From Candidatus Gugararchaeum adminiculabundum (GTDB taxonomy: Archaea; Micrarchaeota; Micrarchaeia; Burarchaeales; Gugararchaeaceae), in contig CABMDC010000010.1 in assembly GCA_902384795.1 (NCBI GenBank), positions 23,824 to 87,823 on the forward strand: DNA of 64,000 nucleotides, given 5' to 3'. Position 1 is the stretch's first letter. Each line of letters starts with the position of its first letter. A program made the translations under genes and the position numbers. The notes beneath the pieces were generated by a model. The model searched no databases. It saw only the letters and a program-made list of their open reading frames with translations, and had not been told where the DNA came from. This document shows, one piece after another, positions 25,339 through 32,578 of the stretch.

Positions 25339-26256
25339 ATGGCTAAAAGCGAAGTTGTGACAATCGGGCATATTCTCTATGATACCAGGTGCTATGTGGA
25401 CGGATTCCCGAGCCCGAGCAGGACCACTTTTACGCAAAAGCCGATTGCCACTGGCTGCGGAGGAAGCGCGGCGAATACTGCCGTGAATTTGTGCAGGCTT
25501 GGGAAGAAAGCGAGCATGATCGGAAGGATAGGCGATGATTTCACAGGAAGGCAGCTGCTCCATGAGCTGGAGAAAAAAGGGGTCGGAACCGCGGGCATAC
25601 AGAAAAGCAAGGGAACCCATACTGGGATTTCCATTGTGCTGATTGACAAAAACGCGGAAGTTGAAGTGATTGAGGATGTGGGGGCGAATGAGCCGCTTGC
25701 CTTGGGAAAGGAAGCGGAGAAAGCGATTAAGGCTGCGAAGCATTTGCACCTGACTGGAACGAGCATAAAAGCCCTGGAAAAGGCGAGTGCTATTGCCGAG
25801 AAAGCGGGAACAACTGTGAGCTTTGACCCTGGGAGAAGCAAATCGCACCTTGGGAAAAAGGGGCTTGGAAAAATCCTTGAGAATGTTGATTATCTGATTT
25901 TGAACAGAGCGGAATTGGGAAGAATCACCAAGGCCTGGAATCCATTGACTGGGGCAAGGGAACTGGTGAAAGAATTCAACCTGAGCTGCGTGATCAAGAG
26001 CGGGGAGAAACCGATAATTTTTGAGAGCAGGCACGAGCATTTCTCTGTTTATCCTGTTCATTTGAAACCGATTGACACCATTGGCGCAGGGGATGCGTTC
26101 TCAGCGGGCTTTATCTGCGGCCTGCTGGAAGGGAAGAAGCATATTGACTGCGTGAAACTCGGAGCAGCCTGCTCTGCTGCTAAAATTCTGAGGCAGGGCG
26201 CGCAGTCGCTGCCGCCCAGGAAAGATGTGGAGAAATTTTTGAAAAGAGTGAAGTGA
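25339..26256 (+). CDS. PfkB-family carbohydrate/nucleoside kinase
   Basis: A 305-residue ribokinase-fold protein: CGGSAANTAVNLCRLG near the N-terminus, FDPGRSK, LILNRAELGRI, and the catalytic block DTIGAGDAFSAGFICGLL near residue 250 with the general-base Asp. The family phosphorylates sugars or nucleosides with ATP; the substrate cannot be read from the sequence. It follows the purP pair on the same strand with a 38-base gap, which would fit a nucleoside or ribose kinase feeding nucleotide pools. The divergent, complementary strand shows no credible gene. Confidence 0.88.
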   Translation: MAKSEVVTIGHILYDTRCYVDGFPSPSRTTFTQKPIATGCGGSAANTAVNLCRLGKKASMIGRIGDDFTGRQLLHELEKKGVGTAGIQKSKGTHTGISIVLIDKNAEVEVIEDVGANEPLALGKEAEKAIKAAKHLHLTGTSIKALEKASAIAEKAGTTVSFDPGRSKSHLGKKGLGKILENVDYLILNRAELGRITKAWNPLTGARELVKEFNLSCVIKSGEKPIIFESRHEHFSVYPVHLKPIDTIGAGDAFSAGFICGLLEGKKHIDCVKLGAACSAAKILRQGAQSLPPRKDVEKFLKRVK

Positions 26257-26310
26257 AAGTGAGCGAATGGGAGAAAGAAGTGAGATAAGCGAAAGTGGAA
26301 AGTGAATTCA

Positions 26311-27417
26311 ATGCGGACTATGACTAATTTGGAGTATCATTTTGTTATTGCCGAGCTGGCGCAGGGGCTGGAAAACGCGAGGCTGGATAAGGTTTATCAA
26401 ATTGGGGAAAAGGAATACCGCCTGAAATTCCGCGGGAAGGATGTGACCGCTGTTTTGGGAGAAAGAATCCATTTTACCAAGTACATCAAGGATGCGCCTG
26501 AAGAGCCGAACCAGTTTGTGATGCTGCTCAGGAAATACCTGGAAAACGCGAAAGTTGCCGCAGTGAAACAGCATGAGTTTGACCGCGTGGTGGAAATTGA
26601 TTTTGAAAAAGGCGATGAGAAACTAAGGCTGATTTTTGAAATGTTTGCCAAGGGGAATTTGATTTTGGTTGGCGCTGACGGGAAAATCATAACCTGCTAT
26701 TCCAATGAGGAATGGAGCGACCGAAAAACCAGGAGAAATGAGGAATACAAATTTCCAAAATCCCCAAAAGTGAATTTGAAAGCAGGGCTGAAAGAGCTGG
26801 AGAAAATCCTGCAGGATGCCGGAACGGTTTACATTTCAAGCGCGCTGATCAAGAATTTTCCCCTGGGAAAACAGTATGTGAACGAGCTGCTTGCGCGCAG
26901 TAATTTCGAGGAGAAAAAGCCTGCCAATTCGCTTAGGGAAAAAGAAGTCGAATTCCTTGCAGAGAATTTGCAGGGGATGCTTTGGAAACTGAAGCCAAGG
27001 ATTTATTTGCAGGAAGGGAAGCCTGCTGAGTATGGGCTGAGTGAATTTGGCACCAGGAAGGAACTTGAGGAAAAAAGTTTTGCGAGCCTTAGCGAGGCAT
27101 TGGATGAGTATTACATTAATGCGCCTGTGAGCGAAGGGGAAAGCGGAGAGGGAGCTGGGTTTGCCAAGGCGAAAGCCAAGGTGATGAAGAAGATTGAGGA
27201 CCAGGAGAAGGCTGTTGGGGAGCTGGAAAAAGAGGCAAGCGAGGCGAAAAGCGCCGGAGATAAGATTTACGAAAATTACCAGAAAGTCGAGGAAATCCTG
27301 AAGAAAGTGAAGGAACTGCGAAAAATGAACAAAACTCCCAGGCAGATTGCCGCTGAAATCAGGGAAAAGGGAGTGGAATACGACGAGAAAACAGGAAAAG
27401 TAATGGTCGAATTTTAA
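26311..27417 (+). CDS. NFACT-N protein without NFACT-R (Rqc2/RqcH-like)
   Basis: About 368 residues. The N-terminal half matches NFACT-N (MTNLEYHFVIAELAQGLENARLDKVYQIGEKEYRLKF..., FVMLLRKYLENAKV, VVEIDFEKGDEKLRLIFEMFAKGNLILV), followed by the helical/HhH part and a coiled coil (KIEDQEKAVGELEKEASEAKSAGDKIYENYQKVEEILKKV). Full-length archaeal homologues are about 600-700 residues and continue into the NFACT-R (DUF814) domain; here a stop follows VMVEF and no NFACT-R frame follows. Homologues act in ribosome-associated quality control. ATG 26311 or 26320 could be the start. Confidence 0.85.
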   Translation: MRTMTNLEYHFVIAELAQGLENARLDKVYQIGEKEYRLKFRGKDVTAVLGERIHFTKYIKDAPEEPNQFVMLLRKYLENAKVAAVKQHEFDRVVEIDFEKGDEKLRLIFEMFAKGNLILVGADGKIITCYSNEEWSDRKTRRNEEYKFPKSPKVNLKAGLKELEKILQDAGTVYISSALIKNFPLGKQYVNELLARSNFEEKKPANSLREKEVEFLAENLQGMLWKLKPRIYLQEGKPAEYGLSEFGTRKELEEKSFASLSEALDEYYINAPVSEGESGEGAGFAKAKAKVMKKIEDQEKAVGELEKEASEAKSAGDKIYENYQKVEEILKKVKELRKMNKTPRQIAAEIREKGVEYDEKTGKVMVEF

Positions 27418-27428
27418 AAAAGAAAAAG

Positions 27429-27543
27429 TGCTCCGTCCGGGATTTGAACCCGGGTCGCCGCCTATCTTCTGGCGGATCCACCTTTCGTAAGGGCACCGCG
27501 CCTTGAAAGGGCGATATCCTTGACCGAGCTAGACGAACGGAGC
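27429..27543 (-). tRNA. tRNA-Glu (UUC) with intron
   Basis: The acceptor stem GCTCCGT/ACGGAGC (7 bp), T-stem CCGGG/CCCGG with loop TTCAAAT, D-arm GTCT...GGAT and anticodon stem TCGCC/GGCGG with loop CTTTCAA are all present once a 40-base intron is removed. Anticodon is TTC (Glu). Discriminator base is A and CCA is not encoded. Exon 1 is 27504-27543 and exon 2 is 27429-27463. A palindromic TATTTAAATA lies 28 bases upstream of the 5' end. Confidence 0.93.
27464..27503 (-). other. tRNA-Glu intron (position 37/38)
   Basis: These 40 bases interrupt the anticodon loop after base 37. Flanking sequence can form a bulge-helix-bulge: CTTT pairs with GAAG (central helix), with bulges CAA and ATA, and cleavage after the second base of each bulge gives the exon ends proposed. 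The inner helix has one unpaired A, so it is slightly irregular. Confidence 0.85.
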
Positions 27544-27570
27544 AAAGTTCTATTCTTTTGGTTGATAGTT

Positions 27571-27580
27571 TATTTAAATA
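27571..27580. promoter_or_regulatory. Bidirectional palindromic TATA box
   Basis: TATTTAAATA is a perfect 10-base palindrome between the divergent tRNA-Glu and membrane acyltransferase-like genes. Its centre is 33 bases from the tRNA 5' end and 26 bases from the ATG at 27602, so it can serve as TATA box in both directions. Confidence 0.7.
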
Positions 27581-27601
27581 TAGAAGCAATAGATGAACTT
27601 G

Positions 27602-28537
27602 ATGCAAAGGGATTCTTCGCTGGATTTTTTCCGGGCAATCGTTGTGGTGCTGTTCGTATTCTTCAATATGCTCGCCACTTTTGTGCTTGCCGAGAATATT
27701 CCCGTCCTATTGACGCACAATGTGCACAACACGCTTCTTCCCCTTGATTTTGTTGCCTCTGCTTTTGCGTTCATTCTTGGAGCCGGACTGCTGTTTTCTT
27801 TTGAGAACAAATTCAAGAAATTCGGAATTGAGGCGATAGCGAAATATGGGAAGCGGTTTGTGCTGCTTTCTTTAATCGGGATATTTTTGGATGGGATTTT
27901 CGCCAATGGGCTGCTTGGGTCGGCTATCCACTGGGGAGTGCTGCAAAGCTTGGGAGTTGCGGGGCTGGTGGCAATCCCATTTTTGGCTGTGAGGAACAAT
28001 AGATTGAGGATTGCGGTTGCAGGGCTGCTAGCCGGGGTTTATGCGTTTGCGATTTATGGAAAATCAATTGATTTTGGGATTGCTGAAATGACGACCCATG
28101 GCGGAATTGTTGGCGCTATTGGCTATGGAATTGTTTCTGTTTTCGGGGTGATTTGCGCAAGCTATCTGCTCCGGGGGAAGAGGAATTATTTGCCAGTGAT
28201 AGGAGTGGCTTTGATTGCGGTTTCGATTTATGCGAGCCAAACCATTCCATTTGACAAATGGACAGTGAGCATTTCCTATGCGCTGATTTCCGCGGGAGTT
28301 GCTGCGATTGTTTGGTATTTGCTTGGGCTCGTGAAATTTGGCGAGGGAAGCAGAGTGATGGAAGTGGTGAATGTTCTGGGAAGAAATTCGCTCCTGTTCT
28401 GGATTCTGCAGTATTTGCTGGTCTGGTATCCGCCGGTGTTTGTGAAGCTGTGGGGGGTTTATCCGCTTGCCCTGGGCGCGGGTATAGCGCTGGCAGTGGT
28501 AGTGCTGTTTTACCTGATTACGAAAAAAATGAGCTAG
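27602..28537 (+). CDS. DUF1624/acyltransferase-like membrane protein
   Basis: About 311 residues with roughly nine or ten membrane spans. RDSSLDFFRAIVVVLFVFFNMLA is the typical beginning of DUF1624/HGSNAT-like and acyltransferase-3-like membrane proteins, which start with an arginine/SLDxFR motif. SAIHWGVLQSLGVAGLVAIPF and LGRNSLLFWILQYLLVWYPPVF also fit. Such proteins transfer acyl groups to sugars at the envelope, but the substrate is unknown here. The ATG at 27602 is chosen because it sits 26 bases from the shared TATA centre; an ATG at 27593 is possible. Confidence 0.8.
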   Translation: MQRDSSLDFFRAIVVVLFVFFNMLATFVLAENIPVLLTHNVHNTLLPLDFVASAFAFILGAGLLFSFENKFKKFGIEAIAKYGKRFVLLSLIGIFLDGIFANGLLGSAIHWGVLQSLGVAGLVAIPFLAVRNNRLRIAVAGLLAGVYAFAIYGKSIDFGIAEMTTHGGIVGAIGYGIVSVFGVICASYLLRGKRNYLPVIGVALIAVSIYASQTIPFDKWTVSISYALISAGVAAIVWYLLGLVKFGEGSRVMEVVNVLGRNSLLFWILQYLLVWYPPVFVKLWGVYPLALGAGIALAVVVLFYLITKKMS

Positions 28538-28570
28538 AGAAATCTGCGAATCTCTTTCTGATTGCCCGAT

Positions 28571-29170
28571 TTAAGCGAGCTTCAAAATCGCTTCCTGAAT
28601 CTGCTTGCTCACAACTTCCACATCCTGCTCAGCGTCAAGGATGACCCATTTTTTGGAAAGCGCTTTCTTGCTCGCGAGCTTCAAATAGCGGTTGCGCACC
28701 TGCCTCAGGAACGCGCGGTCTGATTCGAACCTGTCGCGCTTCTTCTTTTTCTGCCGATACTTGCGCTCGAGCGCAGTGTCAGCGGTGATGTCCAATAGAA
28801 TTGTCAAATCCGGCTCGATGAAACCAAGATCGCGCACTAATTTGACTCCTTCCTCGACCCTGCCGCACTGATAGGAAACTGTCGAGGCGATATAGCGGTC
28901 AAGGAACAGTATGCGGTTCGGGTTGGCATTCTCGGTTTCCATGACTTCCTGGTCCTTCATAATGTCAGAAAGGAAGAGGAGCAGGAGCGATTTGCGCGTG
29001 AGCTCGAGCTTTTTACTGAGGAACGCGTGAATTGTCTGTCCGAGAGTGCCCCCGAGGTCAGGGTACTTATAAAATTTAGAGCGTATGCTATTCTTCTTGA
29101 GCCAGGTGCGCAAAATGCGTATATGCGTCTCCTTGCCAGCCCCGTCAATCCCTTCAAATACCACGAGCAT
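28571..29170 (-). CDS. tmk: Thymidylate kinase
   Basis: A 199-residue kinase that phosphorylates dTMP to dTDP. The P-loop FEGIDGAGKET begins at residue 5, LFLDRYIASTVSYQ holds the DR(Y) motif and RKYRQKKKKRDRFES is the lid. ILLDITADTALERK is also typical. An A/T box near 29193-29203 lies about 27 bases before the ATG, so this mRNA is probably leaderless. It is convergent with the membrane protein gene and divergent from pyrB. Confidence 0.93.
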   Translation of the reverse strand: MLVVFEGIDGAGKETHIRILRTWLKKNSIRSKFYKYPDLGGTLGQTIHAFLSKKLELTRKSLLLLFLSDIMKDQEVMETENANPNRILFLDRYIASTVSYQCGRVEEGVKLVRDLGFIEPDLTILLDITADTALERKYRQKKKKRDRFESDRAFLRQVRNRYLKLASKKALSKKWVILDAEQDVEVVSKQIQEAILKLA

Positions 29171-29175
29171 AGCGA

Positions 29176-29206
29176 TGATTTATAAAGCCCATTATTTAAA
29201 ATATAA
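29176..29206. promoter_or_regulatory. Divergent tmk/pyrB promoter region
   Basis: Two A/T boxes occur in the 47-base divergent gap: TTTATAAAG near 29179-29187, suited to pyrB transcription, and TATTTAAAATATA near 29193-29205, suited to tmk on the minus strand (about 27 bases from its ATG). The assignments are inferred from spacing only. Confidence 0.5.
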
Positions 29207-29217
29207 TTGGGTTCGAC

Positions 29218-30132
29218 TTGAAGAAAAAAGACTTGATTTCGATCAGAGACTTGGGCAAAGATGAGATAGAAAACCTGTTTTCTCTCGCCAAAAAGATGGA
29301 GGGAGCGGCCAAGTCCGGAAAGAAGTTTTTCAACGATAAAATCGTATTTAACCTGTTTTTTGAGCCCAGCACCAGGACCAACCTTTCATTCCAGGCAGCC
29401 GCAGCCAGGCTCGGGTGCACGCCCGTGGCATTCAACCCGCAGGTGGGTTCGGTGCAGAAAGGGGAAACGTTTAGTGACACCATCAAGATTATCGACGGCT
29501 ACTGCGATGTCATAGTGATAAGGCACGCGCTGGAGGGGTCTGCCAGGTTCGCTTCCCAGATTGCCGAACACCCGGTCATAAACGCAGGTGACGGCGGGAA
29601 CCAGCACCCGACGCAGACACTCATAGATTTGTACACCATTAGCAAGATTAAGGGGAAAATCAAGGGGCTCAGCGTGCACCTGGTGGGCGATTTGAAGCAT
29701 GCGCGGGCCATGAGGTCGCTCCTCTATGGATTGGGCATGTTTGGGGCCGAGGTGACGCTTACCGCGCCGGTTGGGCTGGAAATGGACCCGGCGATCATCA
29801 ACGAGGTAAAGGAGAAGTTCGGCACCAAAATAAGGCTGACCGGGAAGGTCGACCTGAAGGATGCGGATGTGCTCTATGTCTGCCGGGTGCAGAAGGAGAG
29901 GTTCGCCGACCCCTACGAGGCCGAGAAAATCAAAAAGGAGTTCAGGATTAACCCCGAGTATTTGGAAAGGGCGAAGGATGACATGATCATACTGCACCCG
30001 CTGCCGAAAATCGACGAGATTCCCGAGGAAGTCGACAAATCAAAGCATGCGAAGTATTTCGAGCAGGCGCGCAACGGAATCCCGATCAGGATGGCGGTGC
30101 TTTACACAGTTCTTGGAGGTAGCGGCGCATGA
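29218..30132 (+). CDS. pyrB: Aspartate carbamoyltransferase catalytic chain
   Basis: A 304-residue enzyme that condenses carbamoyl phosphate and aspartate in pyrimidine synthesis. The carbamoyl phosphate motif is S51-T52-R53-T54 (FFEPSTRTNLSF). HALEGSARFA, GDGGNQHPTQTLIDLYTI and HPLPKIDEIPEEVD follow. The start is TTG, the only start giving the usual N-terminus (KKKDLISIRDLGKDEIENLF). It overlaps pyrI by four bases (ATGA), so the catalytic and regulatory chains are co-translated. Confidence 0.96.
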   Translation: MKKKDLISIRDLGKDEIENLFSLAKKMEGAAKSGKKFFNDKIVFNLFFEPSTRTNLSFQAAAARLGCTPVAFNPQVGSVQKGETFSDTIKIIDGYCDVIVIRHALEGSARFASQIAEHPVINAGDGGNQHPTQTLIDLYTISKIKGKIKGLSVHLVGDLKHARAMRSLLYGLGMFGAEVTLTAPVGLEMDPAIINEVKEKFGTKIRLTGKVDLKDADVLYVCRVQKERFADPYEAEKIKKEFRINPEYLERAKDDMIILHPLPKIDEIPEEVDKSKHAKYFEQARNGIPIRMAVLYTVLGGSGA

Positions 30133-30566
30133 GCATAAATGTCGAGCCCATTGAAAGCGGAAGCGTCATAGACCACATCAAGGCCGGCAGGGGGCTTAAG
30201 GTGCTGAGAATCCTCGGGATTAGCGAGGAGTTCACCGGAAGGGTTGCGCTGGTGATGAATGTCACGAGCAAGGCCATGGGGAAAAAGGACATTGTGAAAA
30301 TCGAGGGGATACATATTGACGAGAAGACCGCTGACAAGATTTCGCTGATTGCCCCGAACGCTTCCTTGAACATTGTGAAGAATTCCAAAGTGGTGGAGAA
30401 AAGGAAAGTGGTGATGCCCGAAGTGCTTATCGGTGTCGCCAAGTGCCCGAACCCGAAATGCATAAGCAGCTTTGAAAGCTCCGAGACCAGGTTCAAGGTT
30501 GAGAAGATGGGGCTGCGGTGCGCGTTCTGCGAAAGGGTTTTCCAGCCGGAAGAGCTATTGAGCTAG
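30129..30566 (+). CDS. pyrI: Aspartate carbamoyltransferase regulatory chain
   Basis: A 145-residue protein. The N-terminal allosteric domain (IESGSVIDHIKAGRGLKVLRILGI...) binds nucleotides, and the C-terminal zinc domain has four Cys: CPNPKC with CISSF and LRCAFCERVF. It binds PyrB and confers CTP/ATP control. Presence of PyrI is characteristic of archaea and enteric bacteria. Translation is probably coupled to pyrB through the ATGA overlap. Confidence 0.96.
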   Translation: MSINVEPIESGSVIDHIKAGRGLKVLRILGISEEFTGRVALVMNVTSKAMGKKDIVKIEGIHIDEKTADKISLIAPNASLNIVKNSKVVEKRKVVMPEVLIGVAKCPNPKCISSFESSETRFKVEKMGLRCAFCERVFQPEELLS

Positions 30567-30634
30567 AGAGTAACCACTTTACATAGATAGCCGCTTAGAT
30601 TAACTATTTAAAAGTTGGCTGGCAAAGTTAAACT

Positions 30635-30940
30635 ATGACAGATAGGCAAGCTATGAAGTATGTCCCGATCTATCCCATTTTTTTTAGAGAGAGAAACTGG
30701 GGCGAGAAGGACACACGCAAGTTTGGATTGGGCGGCTTTGTTCCTAATTTGCTGTTCTTGAGGAGCCTGAGGTTCGCGATTCTGGAAACAAGAATTGAAC
30801 TTGCTAAGAAACCAATAAGCAGGATGGACAGAGTGCTTTCAGATGAAGAAAGGGAGAGAAGGGACGCGAAGATAGAGAAGCTGAAAAAGAAGCAAGACGG
30901 TTTGGCGCGAGTTACCTTTTGGCACAAATTAAAGGATTAG
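30635..30940 (+). CDS. Small hypothetical protein, 101 aa
   Basis: I do not recognise this protein. It has a hydrophobic/aromatic N-terminal part (YVPIYPIFFRERNWGEKD, GGFVPNLLFLRSL) and a charged helical C-terminus (SDEERERRDAKIEKLKKKQ). A TATA box CTATTTAAAAG centred at about 30608 is 27 bases before the ATG, which supports it as a real, leaderless gene. It stands alone between pyrI and a PRPP synthetase gene. Confidence 0.65.
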   Translation: MTDRQAMKYVPIYPIFFRERNWGEKDTRKFGLGGFVPNLLFLRSLRFAILETRIELAKKPISRMDRVLSDEERERRDAKIEKLKKKQDGLARVTFWHKLKD

Positions 30941-30990
30941 CTGGGCGGATGACTGAAGAGTTTAATTAATTTCTTCTTCTAAGTTTACTT

Positions 30991-31845
30991 ATGGAAAAAG
31001 TGATCCTCGCAAGCCCGAATTCCACTGACTTGTTTTCAGGGAATGTTTTTGAAGTGAAGAAATTCCCTGATTCTGAAAATTATATCCGCCTGACCGCGGA
31101 TGTGAAAGGAAAGGAGACCGTAATCGTGCACAGGTGCTGGCCTGACCAGGATGGAGAATTAATGAGATTGTTTTTCATGGCTGATGCCGTGAAAAGGGGC
31201 GGTGCTGCCCGGATTTCTGCAGTTGTCCCCTATGTCCCCTATGCCAGGCAGGACAAGCTTTGGCTGAGCGGGGAGGCAATGAGCGCCGAGGTCGTGTGCG
31301 GACTGATCAGGCACGCGGGAATCGAGGAGCTGATTACTTTTGACTGCCACTTCCTGAAGAAGAAGGGGACTTTCGAGTATGGCGGGCTGAAAATTGTGAA
31401 CAGGAGTATGAATGACAAGCTGCTTGCCGAGGCGAAGAAAAGGGCCGGAAAGGATGCGCTTGTGATTTCGCCGGATATGGGAGCGAAATACCTGGTTGAG
31501 GATTATGGCGGAAAGAGCATGAAGAAAGTAAGGGGGGAATACAAGAAAGGAGAGACGACTGAAGCTTACAGGGAAATTGAGAGCATGAAGGCGGATTTTG
31601 AAGTGAGCGGCAAGAATGTGATTATTATTGATGACATGATTGCAGGCGGGGGAACGATGATCAAGGCCGTTGAGAAATGCCTGCAGGGAGGGGCAAAGAA
31701 AGTTTTCTGCGCCACAACCCATGGGCTGCTGTTGAATAGTGCGCTCGAGAGATTGAAGAAAGCAGGCGCCGAAGATGTGATTTGCACCAATACGATTAAG
31801 ACGCCGGTTTCGTACGTGGATGTGAAAGAAGAGCTGAAATTCTGA
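30991..31845 (+). CDS. prs: Ribose-phosphate pyrophosphokinase (copy 1)
   Basis: A 284-residue PRPP synthetase. VPYVPYARQDKLWLSGEAMSAEVV is the family flexible-loop signature, FDCHFLKKKG the metal-binding His region, and NVIIIDDMIAGGGTMIKAV the PRPP-binding loop. It makes PRPP from ribose-5-phosphate and ATP. An A/T box (TTTAATTAAT, about 30960-30969) lies 26 bases before the ATG. A second, quite diverged copy is at 51621-52478. The pentose phosphate operon in this window would supply the substrate. Confidence 0.94.
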   Translation: MEKVILASPNSTDLFSGNVFEVKKFPDSENYIRLTADVKGKETVIVHRCWPDQDGELMRLFFMADAVKRGGAARISAVVPYVPYARQDKLWLSGEAMSAEVVCGLIRHAGIEELITFDCHFLKKKGTFEYGGLKIVNRSMNDKLLAEAKKRAGKDALVISPDMGAKYLVEDYGGKSMKKVRGEYKKGETTEAYREIESMKADFEVSGKNVIIIDDMIAGGGTMIKAVEKCLQGGAKKVFCATTHGLLLNSALERLKKAGAEDVICTNTIKTPVSYVDVKEELKF

Positions 31846-31851
31846 ACTAAA

Positions 31852-32199
31852 TTACTTTTTCCTGTAGCCGAATTTTTTGTTATACTCGTCATGGTCTAGA
31901 ATGTCAAGGATTACTATGGCGATTTCTGCGTCTTTGGCTTTGATGGTATAGAGCATTCTCCAGAAATTTGGAAGTTCGACCCTGAATAAGTTAGTCACAT
32001 TGTACTTTAGAATATATTCCTGGGGTATGAGGCTTTTTGCAATTGAATCGCCATAATGAATATCTGCCTTGATTAAATCTGATTTCTTCTTTAATCCATT
32101 AAGGATTGATCTGCTAATTTTGGACGTAGGCGCCTGTTTTTCTAAAACAGAGTACGCCTCGCTTGCTTCAGGAGAAGGGACTATGACGGTAGATTTCAT
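31852..32199 (-). CDS. RelE-like toxin candidate
   Basis: A 115-residue protein. The C-terminal part (NLFRVELPNFWRMLYTIKAKDAEIAIVILDILDHDEYNKKFGY) has the strand order and terminal basic/Tyr residues of RelE/ParE-like toxins, with a longer helical N-terminus than usual (ILNGLKKKSDLIKADIHYGDSIAKSLIPQEYI). It overlaps the upstream HTH gene by four bases (ATGA), an arrangement typical for toxin-antitoxin pairs. Toxin activity is inferred. Confidence 0.65.
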   Translation of the reverse strand: MKSTVIVPSPEASEAYSVLEKQAPTSKISRSILNGLKKKSDLIKADIHYGDSIAKSLIPQEYILKYNVTNLFRVELPNFWRMLYTIKAKDAEIAIVILDILDHDEYNKKFGYRKK

Positions 32200-32504
32200 A
32201 ATCTCCTGCCCGTAGCTATAATCCGATTCAAATTAGGATTGTCATTGTATACCCAAGTAATTCCCTTTAGGCTGACAACTATTTTGTTGCCGGATTCCAG
32301 ATATAGCAGAATTGCCCGAAGAGTATTATGATTGACTTGCCTTGGAAGCAACCGTTTTAATTCAGCGATTGTCAACAGGCTTTCATCAGCATTCTTTAGC
32401 GTTTCTTCCACCATCAGAATTGTTTCAAGCGTTGGCGAATGAACGGATTGAGATGCGGATTTTCGCAAATGCGCACTGGACGGGCTTTTTTTTAGGAAAA
32501 CCAT
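32196..32504 (-). CDS. Winged-helix antitoxin/regulator candidate
   Basis: About 102 residues. After a basic N-terminus, SPTLETILMVEETLKNADESLLTIAELKRLLPRQVNHNTLRAILLYLESGNKIVVSLKGITWVY reads as a winged helix-turn-helix. ATG 32504 has an AAAGGTGATAACT ribosome binding site, so the GTG/TTG-type start at 32525 is not needed. It is followed by the RelE-like gene with a four-base overlap. An inverted repeat over its ribosome binding site and leader suggests autoregulation. It belongs to a promoter type shared with two other genes of the window. Confidence 0.7.
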   Translation of the reverse strand: MVFLKKSPSSAHLRKSASQSVHSPTLETILMVEETLKNADESLLTIAELKRLLPRQVNHNTLRAILLYLESGNKIVVSLKGITWVYNDNPNLNRIIATGRRL

Positions 32505-32535
32505 AGTTATCACCTTTTGATACAAGTTGATAACT
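32505..32535. promoter_or_regulatory. Inverted-repeat operator candidate
   Basis: AGTTATCA (32505-32512) and TGATAACT (32528-32535) are perfect 8-base inverted arms with centres 23 bases apart, directly before the HTH start codon and covering its ribosome binding site. Two DNA turns of spacing suit a dimeric HTH repressor; binding is inferred. Confidence 0.55.
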
Positions 32536-32550
32536 AATTGTTACGAAGTT

Positions 32551-32564
32551 GTATATAAGGGTTT
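32551..32564 (-). promoter_or_regulatory. BRE/TATA box shared with two other promoters
   Basis: On the minus strand this reads AAACCCTTATATAC. The identical 14 bases, or all but one, occur upstream of the genes ending at 48881 and 50516. It lies about 50 bases before the HTH ATG. Confidence 0.6.
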
Positions 32565-32578
32565 GGTTCTTCAGTGCC

